From NCBI GenBank assembly GCA_026413965.1, contig JAOAJY010000005.1:1-40359 (forward strand): a DNA stretch of 40,359 bases, read 5' to 3'. The stretch comes from Microcaldota archaeon. GTDB taxonomy: Archaea; Micrarchaeota; Micrarchaeia; Anstonellales; Anstonellaceae. Every line of letters starts with the position of its first letter. Within the stretch, counting starts at the first letter, position 1. Below are positions 18,384-27,641 of this stretch, one piece after another. The notes beneath the pieces are model-generated. The model ran no database searches. It worked only from the letters and a program-made list of their open reading frames with translations, and was not told where the DNA came from. The translations under genes were made by a program, and so were the position numbers.

Positions 18384-18728
18384 ATGGCATGCTTCATAGT
18401 TCCCACAATTGTGGGGATAGGCGCGCATCTTATGAGAAAGAAGATTCCTCGGGAATGGAGGGCAGAGTGGCTTGTTGCTATGGTTTTGGGAGGGGCAGCC
18501 GGGCTTACTGTGGAGCACATTGCAAGCGGGGAAATAGTTCCCTGGCCCCCTTTCTTCACTGCAATGGCAAGCCCAGAATCATTTGCGGCTATGCTTGAAG
18601 AGATGCTCTTGGTCGGCATTCCTATGTCAATAGCAATTGTCGCAGCATGGGCAGCCATCGTTCATGCGCACAACAATTCATATTTCAGGAAAAAGTTCCA
18701 GCTTCCAGCCCCTAATGAGGTTTTATGA
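18384..18728 (+). CDS. Small membrane protein (hypothetical)
   Basis: Hydrophobic segments MACFIVPTIVGIGAHLM, WLVAMVLGGAAGLTVEHIA, MLLVGIPMSIAIVAAWAAIV; overlaps the next ORF start. Confidence 0.65.
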   Translation: MACFIVPTIVGIGAHLMRKKIPREWRAEWLVAMVLGGAAGLTVEHIASGEIVPWPPFFTAMASPESFAAMLEEMLLVGIPMSIAIVAAWAAIVHAHNNSYFRKKFQLPAPNEVL

Positions 18729-19033
18729 TGTGGCTGCTGGTTTCTCTTTTCGCCGCACTTTCAGCATCTTTGGCTTACCTGCTGTTTCCTAATCACAGGA
18801 GAAAATACAAAACCGGATTTCTGGCGCTCATGCTTTCCGGGCTTGCATTAATGGTCTTGGTCGACAGGGCATTCGCGCTTGCAAGCGGAGAGCCCATGGC
18901 GCCCCTTTCTGCAGAAGGCATTGTGGAAAACAGCGCAGTTTTGGGCTTTCTGATGCTTGCCCCAATATTTATAATCTGGGGGATTTCAGTCGGCATGTCG
19001 TTGGCAAGCCAAAATCCGCAGGCGCGGAATTAG
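18725..19033 (+). CDS. Small membrane protein (hypothetical)
   Basis: ATG overlaps the upstream stop (TTATGATG). Three hydrophobic segments. Confidence 0.65.
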   Translation: MMWLLVSLFAALSASLAYLLFPNHRRKYKTGFLALMLSGLALMVLVDRAFALASGEPMAPLSAEGIVENSAVLGFLMLAPIFIIWGISVGMSLASQNPQARN

Positions 19034-19728
19034 CCCCACTCGTCTTTCTTTATCCTCTCCTTCGGCACCCCTGCTGACGCAAGAGATATCGCAAGCGAGC
19101 CTGCCATCTCTTTGCTTCCGCATAGGTAAAATGTCTTCCCCACAAGGCTTTCCAGCTTTGCCTTTATCATTTCCACATTTATTCTCCCGCTCAACCCGTC
19201 CCAGCCCTCGGGCCTGTTTTCACCAGTTATGGACGGATAGAATTTGAAATGCGGGTTTTTCTCTGAAAGCGCCTTAATCTCGCTGTAATATATCAAGCCT
19301 TCTTTCGTGTGGGCTGAGTGGAAAAGGCAAGATTTTTTGCCCTCTCTTATAGTCTGCAGAATCATGCTTCGCAGGGCAGATATTCCCACTCCTCCGCCAA
19401 CAAACACCCGCTCGGTGTCGTTTGGATTGAGAAGAAAAATACCATAAGGCCCGCTGACCATTATCCTGCTGCCCACCTTAAGCTTCCAAAGATAAGTGGG
19501 GAAAGTCCCCTTCAGCTTGACGCAAAATTGCAGGCCGTCCTCCCAAGGAGCTGAAGCCACAGAATACGGGCGGTGGGTGGGCTTGCCGGTGCTGTCCGGC
19601 AGCTGCAGGAGGAAAAAATGCCCGGGCTGGTAAGCAGGAATTACGCCGTCGTGCCTTTTGAGCCTGAAAGTCCGTACGTCCTCGGACTCGTCCCGTATTT
19701 CTGTCACGAAATATTCCTTGAAGTCCAT
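19030..19728 (-). CDS. FAD/NAD(P)-binding oxidoreductase (ferredoxin-NADP reductase-like, no Fe-S domain)
   Basis: HRPYSVAS FAD motif, RVFVGGGVGISALRSM NAD-binding motif, FYLCGSKEMAGSL. ATG at 19728 (MDFKEYFVTE) avoids overlap with the divergent gene at 19780. Confidence 0.88.
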   Translation of the reverse strand: MDFKEYFVTEIRDESEDVRTFRLKRHDGVIPAYQPGHFFLLQLPDSTGKPTHRPYSVASAPWEDGLQFCVKLKGTFPTYLWKLKVGSRIMVSGPYGIFLLNPNDTERVFVGGGVGISALRSMILQTIREGKKSCLFHSAHTKEGLIYYSEIKALSEKNPHFKFYPSITGENRPEGWDGLSGRINVEMIKAKLESLVGKTFYLCGSKEMAGSLAISLASAGVPKERIKKDEWG

Positions 19729-19779
19729 GCGTTCTGTTCCTGAACAGAGGTTTTTATTGCTTACCTGTTTTGTTTTTGC

Positions 19780-20313
19780 ATGGCTGCCGAGATCCGCGAG
19801 ATAACCATCAAGCTTGACACCTACGACGACATCTTTTCGGACTTTGACCCAAGGCCCTACTCCCAAAGGGAGCTTTCAGAGGACTTTCTGAAGGAAGTCC
19901 AGCGAAGATACATGGAGGACAAGCACGGAAGGTTTGAGGTGCACTTTACAATCCCCTCCTCTGAAAGGGACACCAAGGAGGAAGCCTTGATAAAAAAAAG
20001 GATAAGGGAGCACTTTTCCCAAATGGCAAAGGCAGAGCATGAGGAAATAAAGAAGACACAAAGGAGGGGCTATGTCTATATCGCCATAGGCGCTGCTGTC
20101 CTGCTTGCCAACGTGGCGGCGCTGTTCACCTTGCATGAGTCATCATGGTTTTACCAAGTCCTGTCCATCCTGCTTGTGCCTGCTGGCTGGTATGGCATGT
20201 TCACCGGAATAGGCAAGGTGATTGACGAGCCTGTGCTTTCGGCTGAGAAAAAGGCCGTTTATGAGCGGTTTGAGAAGGCAAACTACATATTCATGTCCGA
20301 GGAGCTTGAGTGA
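19780..20313 (+). CDS. Conserved hypothetical protein with two C-terminal TM segments
   Basis: Soluble N-terminus (TIKLDTYDDIFSDFDPRPYSQRELSEDFLKEV) then YVYIAIGAAVLLANVAALFTL and VLSILLVPAGWYGMFTGIG. Confidence 0.75.
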   Translation: MAAEIREITIKLDTYDDIFSDFDPRPYSQRELSEDFLKEVQRRYMEDKHGRFEVHFTIPSSERDTKEEALIKKRIREHFSQMAKAEHEEIKKTQRRGYVYIAIGAAVLLANVAALFTLHESSWFYQVLSILLVPAGWYGMFTGIGKVIDEPVLSAEKKAVYERFEKANYIFMSEELE

Positions 20314-21287
20314 TTGCAGGCTGGCGAAAAGCTCTCCATTACTCCAATGATTTCTTCTTCAGCTTTCGCGCCATTCAGCATCCTGCGCGCAGCCTTTGCC
20401 CCAGGCTGCCCTTTCAGGAACTCAATCGCATGGGCGCGCAACGGCTTTGCCGACATGATGCCATGCTTTTTGGCAAGCAGGACGTATTCTCTGAAGTCCT
20501 CCAGCCTTGATGCCCAAGAATCCGGCTCGTATTTTTTTCCCATCAGAAGCATGTTTGCTCTTTCAAATATTCTCGGGTTGCCAAGCGCTCCTGAGGATAT
20601 CATCACAGCATCGCACTTTGCCTCCTGCAAAAACCGCACCGCAATCTCTGGAGCATAGGCTCCTCCATTTCCAATTACAGGTATGCCCACTTCCTTTTTT
20701 ACCTCGGCAACGCTTTGCCATCCATCAGCTCTTTTCCTCCCCTCCTTTGCGGTCCTCCAATGCACAGTTATGCCTGCTGCCCCTGCCTTCTCAATAGTCT
20801 TGGCGATCAAAACCGCATTGTCCGAGTCCCACCCTGAGCGTATCTTGGCGGTTATTGGAAGAGAGGAAGAGGATACGCATTTCTCCACAATTCTTCTTAT
20901 CTTTTCTGGGTTGCGCAAAAGCGCAGAGCCTGCCCCTGCCCTCACAACCGTACCAGCAGGGCAGCCGAAATTTATGTCTATGCAGGATGCCGGGCATGTT
21001 CCTTCGTCTGCCATCCTGCTTATTTTCCTGCAAGCTTCTGCCATCACATTCTCGTCTGAGCCGAATATCTGGATTCCAACAGGCATCTCCTCTTCGCAGG
21101 TGCGCAGCAGCCTCATAGTCCTGGCAACATTCCTCACTATGGCGTTTGCGTTCGCAAATTCGGTGAAGCACATCGCAGCTCCTCTCTTTCTGCAAAGAAG
21201 GCGGAAGGCCATGTCTGTATAGGCTGCCATGGGCCCAAGCACAAATTTTCCTTCAAGAAGGCTTTTGCCATATCTCATATCCACCAA
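20283..21287 (-). CDS. dus: tRNA-dihydrouridine synthase (Dus family)
   Basis: LGPMAAYTDMAFRLLCRKRGAAMCFTEF, IDINFGCPAGTVVRAGAGSALLRNPE, ITAKIRSGWD, TVHWRTAKEGRK, VIGNGGAYAPE. Confidence 0.9.
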   Translation of the reverse strand: MVDMRYGKSLLEGKFVLGPMAAYTDMAFRLLCRKRGAAMCFTEFANANAIVRNVARTMRLLRTCEEEMPVGIQIFGSDENVMAEACRKISRMADEGTCPASCIDINFGCPAGTVVRAGAGSALLRNPEKIRRIVEKCVSSSSLPITAKIRSGWDSDNAVLIAKTIEKAGAAGITVHWRTAKEGRKRADGWQSVAEVKKEVGIPVIGNGGAYAPEIAVRFLQEAKCDAVMISSGALGNPRIFERANMLLMGKKYEPDSWASRLEDFREYVLLAKKHGIMSAKPLRAHAIEFLKGQPGAKAARRMLNGAKAEEEIIGVMESFSPACNHSSSSDMNM

Positions 21288-21392
21288 CCAACAAACGCAA
21301 AAGCGCCATTTCTTATGTTTTCTTTCTCTTTAAGCTCGGAAGATAGGCTTCTTTTGCATTTTGCACAATGGCAGTAGGTGTTTGGACGCGAA

Positions 21393-21568
21393 GCAAAGCA
21401 AAAGCTTTGCAGCGCATGGGCTTTCCGGTTATTCTTAGTGCCCCCCCAACCAAACCACCAGGTTTCATTCTGGGGGTGATGCGCATTTTCTTGCGAAAAT
21501 GCATCAGACATCAAGCTTCGCTTGATGCTGAGCCCTCAGGGGGCTTTCCGGTTATTCTTAGTGCCCCC
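21393..21568. repeat. Intergenic element: two identical 28-nt direct repeats plus three perfect-stem hairpins
   Basis: GGGCTTTCCGGTTATTCTTAGTGCCCCC at 21418-21445 and 21541-21568. Hairpins: GCAAAGC-AAAA-GCTTTGC (21393-21410), GCATTTTC-TTGC-GAAAATGC (21483-21502), CATCAAGC-TTC-GCTTGATG (21509-21527). Confidence 0.8.
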
Positions 21569-21574
21569 TAGGGA

Positions 21575-21647
21575 TGGGCCCGCGCGGGATCGAACCGCGA
21601 ATCTTCGCTGTGTGAGAGCGACGTGTTAACCATTCCACTACGGGCCC
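21575..21647 (-). tRNA. tRNA-Val(CAC)
   Basis: Minus strand GGGCCCG-TA-GTG..CAC-G-TCGCT-CTCACAC-AGCGA-...-CGCGG-TTCGATC-CCGCG-CGGGCCC-A folds as a complete cloverleaf. Anticodon CAC; CCA not encoded. Confidence 0.95.
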
Positions 21648-21713
21648 TTTTTCCTGATAGTCCTCACTTCTGCCAAATTAAGCATATAAATTTTGGTAAT
21701 TAGAGGAGAATGC

Positions 21714-24353
21714 ATGGATAAGAATGCCCTTCGCGCGCAGTTCCGGTCCGAGTGGGAAAAGCACTACAAGGTGTCTGCCCTGATAGAAAGAGGGTATAGC
21801 CGCCAGCAGTGCAAAAAATGCTCAAGATTTTTCTGGTCTGTGTCGCAAAGGGAGTTTTGCTCAGACCCCTCTTGCATAGGCTATGTCTTCATCGGAAAAA
21901 AGATGGCAAAAAGGCCGCTTGGCTATGTTGAGACATGGAAGAAGATAGAGGAGTATTTCACAAAAAACGGGCACGCCTCTGTCGAGCCCTATCCCACAGT
22001 TGCAAGATGGCGAGACGACCTTTATTTCACAATCGCCTCAATAAACGATTTTCAGCCGTATGTGGTTTCAGGGGAAATAGAGCCTGTCGCCAACCCGCTC
22101 ATCGTCCCGCAGCCTTGCATAAGGTTTTCCGACATCTCAAATGTCGGCGTGACTGGAAGGCACTACACCAATTTCGTCATGGTGGGGCAGCATGCGTTCA
22201 ACACAAAAAAGACAGGAAATTTCTACTGGAAAGACCAGGCAATAACTCATGACTTGAACTACCTTACCCACTTGGGGATAAATGAGGAGCACCTGGTGTT
22301 TTTGGAGGATGTTTGGGCAGGCGGAGGCAATTTTGGGCCCTGCATAGAGTATTTTGCGGACGGGCTTGAGCTTGGCAATTGCGTATTCATGCAGTATGAA
22401 ATCCTTCCTGATGGCTCAAGCCGGGAGCTTTCCACACGAGTGATAGACATGGGGGCAGGGCTGGAGAGGCTGGCTTGGATAACCCACAGCTGCCCCATTT
22501 CCTATGATTTGGTTTTCGGACCGGCAGTTGAGAAGCTGCAAAGCAGGGCAGGAATAAAGGTTGATGAGCGCCTTTTTTTGGAATACGCCAAGCTTTCCGG
22601 CTCTCTTAACACGGATGAAGTGGAGAACATATCTGAGGAAAGGGCGAAGATAGCCAAGCAGCTTGGAATGAGCGCAGAGGAGCTGGTTGCTACTTTTTCT
22701 CCTCTCCATGCCCTTTATGCCTGCGCTGACCATCTGAAGACCATCCTTTTCACATCCACTGACGGAATGCTTCCCTCAAACTCTGGCGGGGGCTACAACC
22801 TGAGGATGATACTTAGGAGGACCTTCGGATTTGATGAGGAGTTCCAGATGGGGATAGACTATGCCGAAGTGCTGGAAGCCCATGCGCAGCACCTCAAAGG
22901 CCTCTTCCCAAAGCTTCTTGAGGGGGTGCCAACCGCTATTGCTATTGTTGAGGAGGAGAAGCGCAAATATTCTGCAGGAAAAGAGAAGGGGAGGGGCAAG
23001 GTGGCAAGCCTTATTTCTCGCGGCAAGCCGATAGCAGTTGAGGACCTAAAGAGGCTTTATGAGTCTGACGGAATACCTGTGGAATTGGTCGCGGAGATAG
23101 CAAAGGAGAAAGGCGTGAAGGTGCAAATACCGGAGAATTTCTACTCGCTTATGAAAAAAGAGGACGAGGCAGGCCCTGCGCAAAAGCAAAAGGTGGATGT
23201 TGAGGGCCATGAGAAGACTCTCACTTTATTCTATGATTCTGTCGAAGAGTTTGACGCGAAGGTTGTGGCGGTCAAAGGCAAGTGGGTGATACTGGACAGC
23301 ACAGCATTTTATCCTGAAGGCGGAGGGCAAATTTTTGACACTGGATATATTGATGGCAAAAGAGTGCTTAACGTGCAAAAGGAGAAGGGAGTGATTCTGC
23401 ACGAGGTTGAGGGCGCCGAATCCTTCAAAGCCGGGCAGGTGGTCCATGGAAAGGTGGATGGCGCAAGAAGAAGGCAAATATCGCGGCACCATACGGCAAT
23501 CCATCTAATCAACGCATGCGCAAGGCAAGTTTTGGGGCCCCACATATGGCAAGGCGGGAGCTATAAGGATGAGCAGAAGGCGCAGATAGATTTGACCCAC
23601 TACAAGAAAATAACAGAGGAAGAGCTGGAGAAGATAGAGAGGCTGGCAAACGAATATGTGCTTGCGGACTTGCCGATAACAATCGAGGTTCTTCCAAGAA
23701 TGGAGGCTGAGGCAAAGTACGGCTTCAGGCTGTATCAGGGTGGCGCGGTTCCTGGAAAAGAGCTAAGGGTGGTCTCAATAGGGGACATTGACCACCAAGC
23801 CTGCGGCGGCACCCACAATTACAACAAAAGCACGCACGAGCTTGGCTACATAAAAGTGATAAAGCGGGAGGGGGTGCAAGACGGGCTGGAGCGTATCATA
23901 ATAAAGTGCGGGCCTGCCGCAGTGGAATACGCCCAAAGCCGCGAGCGCCTTCTCAGGGAAGCCTCCTCGGCTTTGGCAGTGCCTGAGAGCAACCTGAAAG
24001 ACACCATACTCAGATTTTTCAGCGAGTGGAAAGAGCGCGGCAAGGAGATAGAAAAGCTCCACGCCATACTATCAAGGCAGATTTCAGAAAGCCAGGTGGA
24101 GAAAGCCAGGCGCGAAGGAAAAGCGGCAATAGAGATGCTTGGGGTGGATTATACGCAGAAGCTTGCTGAGGAGGTAGGGGTGGCCATCATGGAAAAAGGC
24201 TATCCTGCGGTCATCTCAACGGCCGAAGGGTTCATAGTTGCGGTTGCGCCGAAAGGGAGCGGGCAGTCTGCCCTTGAGCTTTTGAGGAAGCACGGCGGAA
24301 AAGGCGGCGGCTCTGAGCAGTTCGCAAGAGGGCGAGTCCAAAAAAGCCCCTAG
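21714..24353 (+). CDS. alaS: Alanyl-tRNA synthetase (archaeal type); track start 21693, ATG 21714 preferred
   Basis: CSRFFWSVSQREFCSDPSC, VEPYPTVARWRDDLYFTIASINDFQPYV, CIRFSDISNVGVTGRHYTNF, RHHTAIHLINACARQVLG, HQACGGTH. Preceded by TATA (21683-21691) and AGAGGAG. Confidence 0.95.
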   Translation: MDKNALRAQFRSEWEKHYKVSALIERGYSRQQCKKCSRFFWSVSQREFCSDPSCIGYVFIGKKMAKRPLGYVETWKKIEEYFTKNGHASVEPYPTVARWRDDLYFTIASINDFQPYVVSGEIEPVANPLIVPQPCIRFSDISNVGVTGRHYTNFVMVGQHAFNTKKTGNFYWKDQAITHDLNYLTHLGINEEHLVFLEDVWAGGGNFGPCIEYFADGLELGNCVFMQYEILPDGSSRELSTRVIDMGAGLERLAWITHSCPISYDLVFGPAVEKLQSRAGIKVDERLFLEYAKLSGSLNTDEVENISEERAKIAKQLGMSAEELVATFSPLHALYACADHLKTILFTSTDGMLPSNSGGGYNLRMILRRTFGFDEEFQMGIDYAEVLEAHAQHLKGLFPKLLEGVPTAIAIVEEEKRKYSAGKEKGRGKVASLISRGKPIAVEDLKRLYESDGIPVELVAEIAKEKGVKVQIPENFYSLMKKEDEAGPAQKQKVDVEGHEKTLTLFYDSVEEFDAKVVAVKGKWVILDSTAFYPEGGGQIFDTGYIDGKRVLNVQKEKGVILHEVEGAESFKAGQVVHGKVDGARRRQISRHHTAIHLINACARQVLGPHIWQGGSYKDEQKAQIDLTHYKKITEEELEKIERLANEYVLADLPITIEVLPRMEAEAKYGFRLYQGGAVPGKELRVVSIGDIDHQACGGTHNYNKSTHELGYIKVIKREGVQDGLERIIIKCGPAAVEYAQSRERLLREASSALAVPESNLKDTILRFFSEWKERGKEIEKLHAILSRQISESQVEKARREGKAAIEMLGVDYTQKLAEEVGVAIMEKGYPAVISTAEGFIVAVAPKGSGQSALELLRKHGGKGGGSEQFARGRVQKSP

Positions 24354-24835
24354 CCTTTCTTCCTTCTTTTAGCATGCGCCTCGCTTTTTGCCTTGTAGGC
24401 TTGAAGCTCCTCTTTTATCGGCACAAGCGTGGAAAGCCGCAAGCAGGCATGCCCTTTGTGGTGCGCCAGCTTCTCTTTTTTGAGCTTTTCGGCTATCAGG
24501 TAGAGGAAAGAGGCGAAATCCCGAAGGTCCAGCTCATAGTCTTTGGCAACCTCTTCGCATTTTCTAAGAAGCTTGACCACATCCACAAGAAGCTTGGGGT
24601 CAATTTTTCCTTCTTTGCTTGCATGGCGTATCTTGTCAAGAAGAAGCAGGCGGGTCATCTGCAGCTCCTTGATTATTTTCTTCACCTTGCTTGATTTTTC
24701 CTCAGCTGAGACTGTGAATTCTTTGGAGAGCTGGGCGACAGTCTCCCAAGAGACTTCCCCCAGGCTGTCTGCGACCTGGGCTGGAAGGGAATAGCGGGCT
24801 GAAAACGGAATGTCCTCCGCAGACGCTTGCGCCAC
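24350..24835 (-). CDS. Hypothetical helical protein
   Basis: 161-aa ORF fitted between alaS and the HerA gene; Lys/Glu/Leu-rich, no motif recognised. Confidence 0.6.
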   Translation of the reverse strand: MAQASAEDIPFSARYSLPAQVADSLGEVSWETVAQLSKEFTVSAEEKSSKVKKIIKELQMTRLLLLDKIRHASKEGKIDPKLLVDVVKLLRKCEEVAKDYELDLRDFASFLYLIAEKLKKEKLAHHKGHACLRLSTLVPIKEELQAYKAKSEAHAKRRKKG

Positions 24836-24885
24836 ATAATTGCCTCTCAGATTTCCTTTAAAACGTTAATGGTGAAGTGCAAAGC

Positions 24886-26403
24886 ATGCAAGAAAATGGC
24901 GTGCTTGGCACGGTGATATCCACCCAAGACGGCCCGACCACCCAGTCTTTCTCATTTGTGATATCCAGCCGCTCTGTGCGCAAAGGGCAGTTTGTCAAGG
25001 TCAAAAGCGAGCCAGGGGCAGGCGTGGCGATAGGCTCGGTTTCCGAAATCACCCGCGCGAACAGGTATTTTGAGAGGGCAGAGGCGGTTGCGGAATATGA
25101 AAGAAGCTCCCCCATGACAGAGAATTTCCCAACCGCAGACTGGGAGTATGTGGTCGCCAACGTCAAGGTGCATGGGGTTTTTGAGGAAGGCAGGATAGCC
25201 AGAAGCTCTTTTCCAGTCGCTCCAGGAAGCAGAGTGCATCTGGCAGAGGATGAGCTTCTCAAAAGATTCCTGCAGCTTGATGACTCCGGCCTTGAGCTGG
25301 GCACCCTACAGCACCATCATCTGCCAGTTAGGGTGTCCATGAGCAAGCTTTTGGAAAAGCACCTTGCGATTCTTGCCATGTCTGGAAGCGGGAAATCCTA
25401 CCTTACCTCAGTCATGATTGAGGAGCTTTTGGACCGCAAGCTTTCTGATGGCAGGATAGCCATAGTTGTTTTGGACAGCCACGGAGAGTACATAGGCTTC
25501 AGGCAGACGCAGTATGGCTCCAGCACAGAGGTTATTGACGCGAAAAAGCTCAAGATAGCCTTCAGGCGGGTGAGCCCGCAGGCGCTCCGCGAGTGGTCGC
25601 CTGAAATCTCGGCTGCGCAAATCAGGGAGCTTGCCCCTGTGATGGAGAGGCTGAAGGCGGAGAAAAAGGAGAAAGGAGAGCCTTATGCCTTGCAGGACTT
25701 GATTTTGCGGGCAGAGCAGGAGATAGAGAAGGAAAATGTCCGCAGGCCGCTTGTGGCTTGGCTTTCTGAGCTGTCTAAGCTCAAGATTTTTTCCGCATCA
25801 GACCAGCCAAAGCTTGAGCAGGCGGTGCTGCCAGGGAAGCTTGTTGTGGTGGACTTGTCAAGCATTGAGAATGCGAAGAAGAAGCAGATTCTGGTCTCAT
25901 ACATATGCAAGCGCCTCTTCAAATTGCGCAAGGCAGGCAAAGTCCCTCCGTTCCTTCTTGTAGTGGAGGAAGCCCACAATTTCGCCCCAGAGAAGATGGA
26001 GAAGGAGTCTGCTCTTGCGAAGGGCCCGATTATCACCATGGCAAGAGAGGGCAGGAAGTTCGGAGCCTGCCTTTGCCTAATCTCGCAAAGGCCTGTCCAT
26101 CTTTCAACCACTGCCCTCGCCCAATGCAACACAAACATCATACTCAGGATAACCAACCCATTTGACATAAAGCATGTGGGCGAAAGCTGCGAAGGGATAG
26201 ACAGCGGAATGCTGGATTCAATAACCACGCTGCGGGTTGGGGAGGCTTTATTGGTCGGAGAGGCAGTAAGCTCCCCAATATTTGTCCAAATAAGGAGAAG
26301 GAAATCCGAATTTCCTTCAAGGGGAAAGGACCTTGCGCAGCTTGCCAAGGCTTTTGAGGAAAGCATGGAGAGAAAAAAGCAGGACATAGAGGCTTTCTTG
26401 TAG
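24886..26403 (+). CDS. herA: HerA-like DNA translocase/helicase ATPase (DUF87/HerA-FtsK)
   Basis: LAIMSGSGKSYLTSVMIEELL Walker A, PPFLLVVEEAHNFAPE Walker B, ITMAREGRKFGACLCLISQRPVHLSTTALAQCNTNIILRI, HerA barrel N-terminus. Confidence 0.92.
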   Translation: MQENGVLGTVISTQDGPTTQSFSFVISSRSVRKGQFVKVKSEPGAGVAIGSVSEITRANRYFERAEAVAEYERSSPMTENFPTADWEYVVANVKVHGVFEEGRIARSSFPVAPGSRVHLAEDELLKRFLQLDDSGLELGTLQHHHLPVRVSMSKLLEKHLAILAMSGSGKSYLTSVMIEELLDRKLSDGRIAIVVLDSHGEYIGFRQTQYGSSTEVIDAKKLKIAFRRVSPQALREWSPEISAAQIRELAPVMERLKAEKKEKGEPYALQDLILRAEQEIEKENVRRPLVAWLSELSKLKIFSASDQPKLEQAVLPGKLVVVDLSSIENAKKKQILVSYICKRLFKLRKAGKVPPFLLVVEEAHNFAPEKMEKESALAKGPIITMAREGRKFGACLCLISQRPVHLSTTALAQCNTNIILRITNPFDIKHVGESCEGIDSGMLDSITTLRVGEALLVGEAVSSPIFVQIRRRKSEFPSRGKDLAQLAKAFEESMERKKQDIEAFL

Positions 26404-26412
26404 GGTGGTGGA

Positions 26413-27348
26413 ATGGCGGCAGTTGAAGAGTCTGGAATGAAAAATTCAATCATCAAGGACGTGCTTGGCAGGGCGATTGTGCAAACCGTGGCGCGCTCCA
26501 AAAGGCCGCACGATTCAGCAAGGGAAAGGGTGAAAAAAACAGTCCCTCCTGAAAAGTGCTTCTTCTGCCCTGGAAATGAGCATTTGACTCCTCCTGAGCT
26601 TGCCCGAGCCGAGCGCGGCGGAAAGTGGGAGGTCCGCGTTTTTCCAAACAAGTTCCCAGCTTTCTCCAAAGACAGCAAGAAGGCTTATGGGAGGCACGAG
26701 GTCATAGTGGAGACTCCTGACCACGGCAAGACCCTGTCTGAGCTTTCAGTTGAGAATCTTTCGGATTATCTGGAGATTCTTAAAGGCAGGATGATGGATG
26801 CCAAAAAGGACCCTTCTCTTGCCTACACATGCATTTTCAAGAACGAGGGTAAGGACGCAGGGGCTTCTCTTGAGCATTCCCATTCGCAGCTGGTTGGCAT
26901 GGCATTGGTGCCCAAGCTCGTCAAACGAATGGCCAAAAGATGCGAAGCCATATCCACAATCCCAAGAAAGCAGGCAAAGAACGTTTTTTACGAAAACCGG
27001 CTTTTTTGGGCAGTCTGCCCGAAAGGCTCGCGCTTCCAGCACGAGATTTGGATAATCCCGAAATTCAGGGCAAATTCGCTTGATGCTTTGAGCCAGCAGC
27101 AGATTTCGGAGTTGGCTGACGCGCTGAAAAAGTCCCTTTTTGCCCTTGACTTGCTCACTGGCTTTGCCCCATACAACATAGTTTTCCATTCTGCGCCGCA
27201 TGCTGGCGGCGATTTTCCTTTCCATGTCCAGATTCTTCCCAGGCTTTCCCAGTGGGCTGGCTTTGAGCTTGGGACGGATATGGTCATGACCTCTGCTGTC
27301 CCGTCGCAGTCGGCAAAGCTCCTTAAGGCGTTAATAGAGGCAGGCTAA
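26413..27348 (+). CDS. Galactose-1-phosphate uridylyltransferase-like (HIT superfamily) protein
   Basis: CFFCPGNEHLTPPE zinc-type motif, GASLEHSHSQLVGMALVP (HxHxQ), FHVQILPRLSQWAGFELGT. Confidence 0.85.
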   Translation: MAAVEESGMKNSIIKDVLGRAIVQTVARSKRPHDSARERVKKTVPPEKCFFCPGNEHLTPPELARAERGGKWEVRVFPNKFPAFSKDSKKAYGRHEVIVETPDHGKTLSELSVENLSDYLEILKGRMMDAKKDPSLAYTCIFKNEGKDAGASLEHSHSQLVGMALVPKLVKRMAKRCEAISTIPRKQAKNVFYENRLFWAVCPKGSRFQHEIWIIPKFRANSLDALSQQQISELADALKKSLFALDLLTGFAPYNIVFHSAPHAGGDFPFHVQILPRLSQWAGFELGTDMVMTSAVPSQSAKLLKALIEAG

Positions 27349-27416
27349 GCCTTCTTGCAAGGTTTTTTATATCCTTCTTCACATATCTAACCATATCTTG
27401 TCAAGGGTCTGGGAGA

Positions 27417-27641
27417 ATGACTGAGACAAAAAGCAACAAGCTTAGCCTAATCCAAAAGCCCCTTCCTGCAATAGCGGAGCGGATGGTGCGCAAAAAGGAG
27501 ATACAGGACTATTTCGAGAAAAACCTCCGCCCACTGCTTTCCAAAATGAAGGACAGGGTGCGCAAAGTTGCCAGGATATCCTATGTTTTCATTCGGGACA
27601 AGAAGCTCACGAGGTTTGATTTTGCAAAGGTGCGCGAATGA
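27417..27641 (+). CDS. Hypothetical small basic protein (74 aa)
   Basis: ATG preceded by a T-rich/TATA region; stop overlaps the next start (ATGA). Confidence 0.6.
   Translation: MTETKSNKLSLIQKPLPAIAERMVRKKEIQDYFEKNLRPLLSKMKDRVRKVARISYVFIRDKKLTRFDFAKVRE

Noticed and set aside
19030-19728. Possible RfbI/AscD-type E3 partner of RfbH
   Set aside because: Has FAD and NAD motifs but no plant-type [2Fe-2S] cysteine cluster and is far from rfbH, so the assignment is not supported.
20683-21222. 179-aa plus-strand ORF opposite the dus gene
   Set aside because: Antisense of a well-supported dihydrouridine synthase.
21275-21514. 79-aa minus-strand ORF over the tRNA-adjacent repeats
   Set aside because: Reads through hairpins and one repeat copy (other frame also open); better explained as non-coding repeat sequence.
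25683-26678. 331-aa minus-strand ORF opposite herA/GalT-like gene
   Set aside because: Antisense to two clearly conserved genes; composition is typical of reverse-frame shadows.
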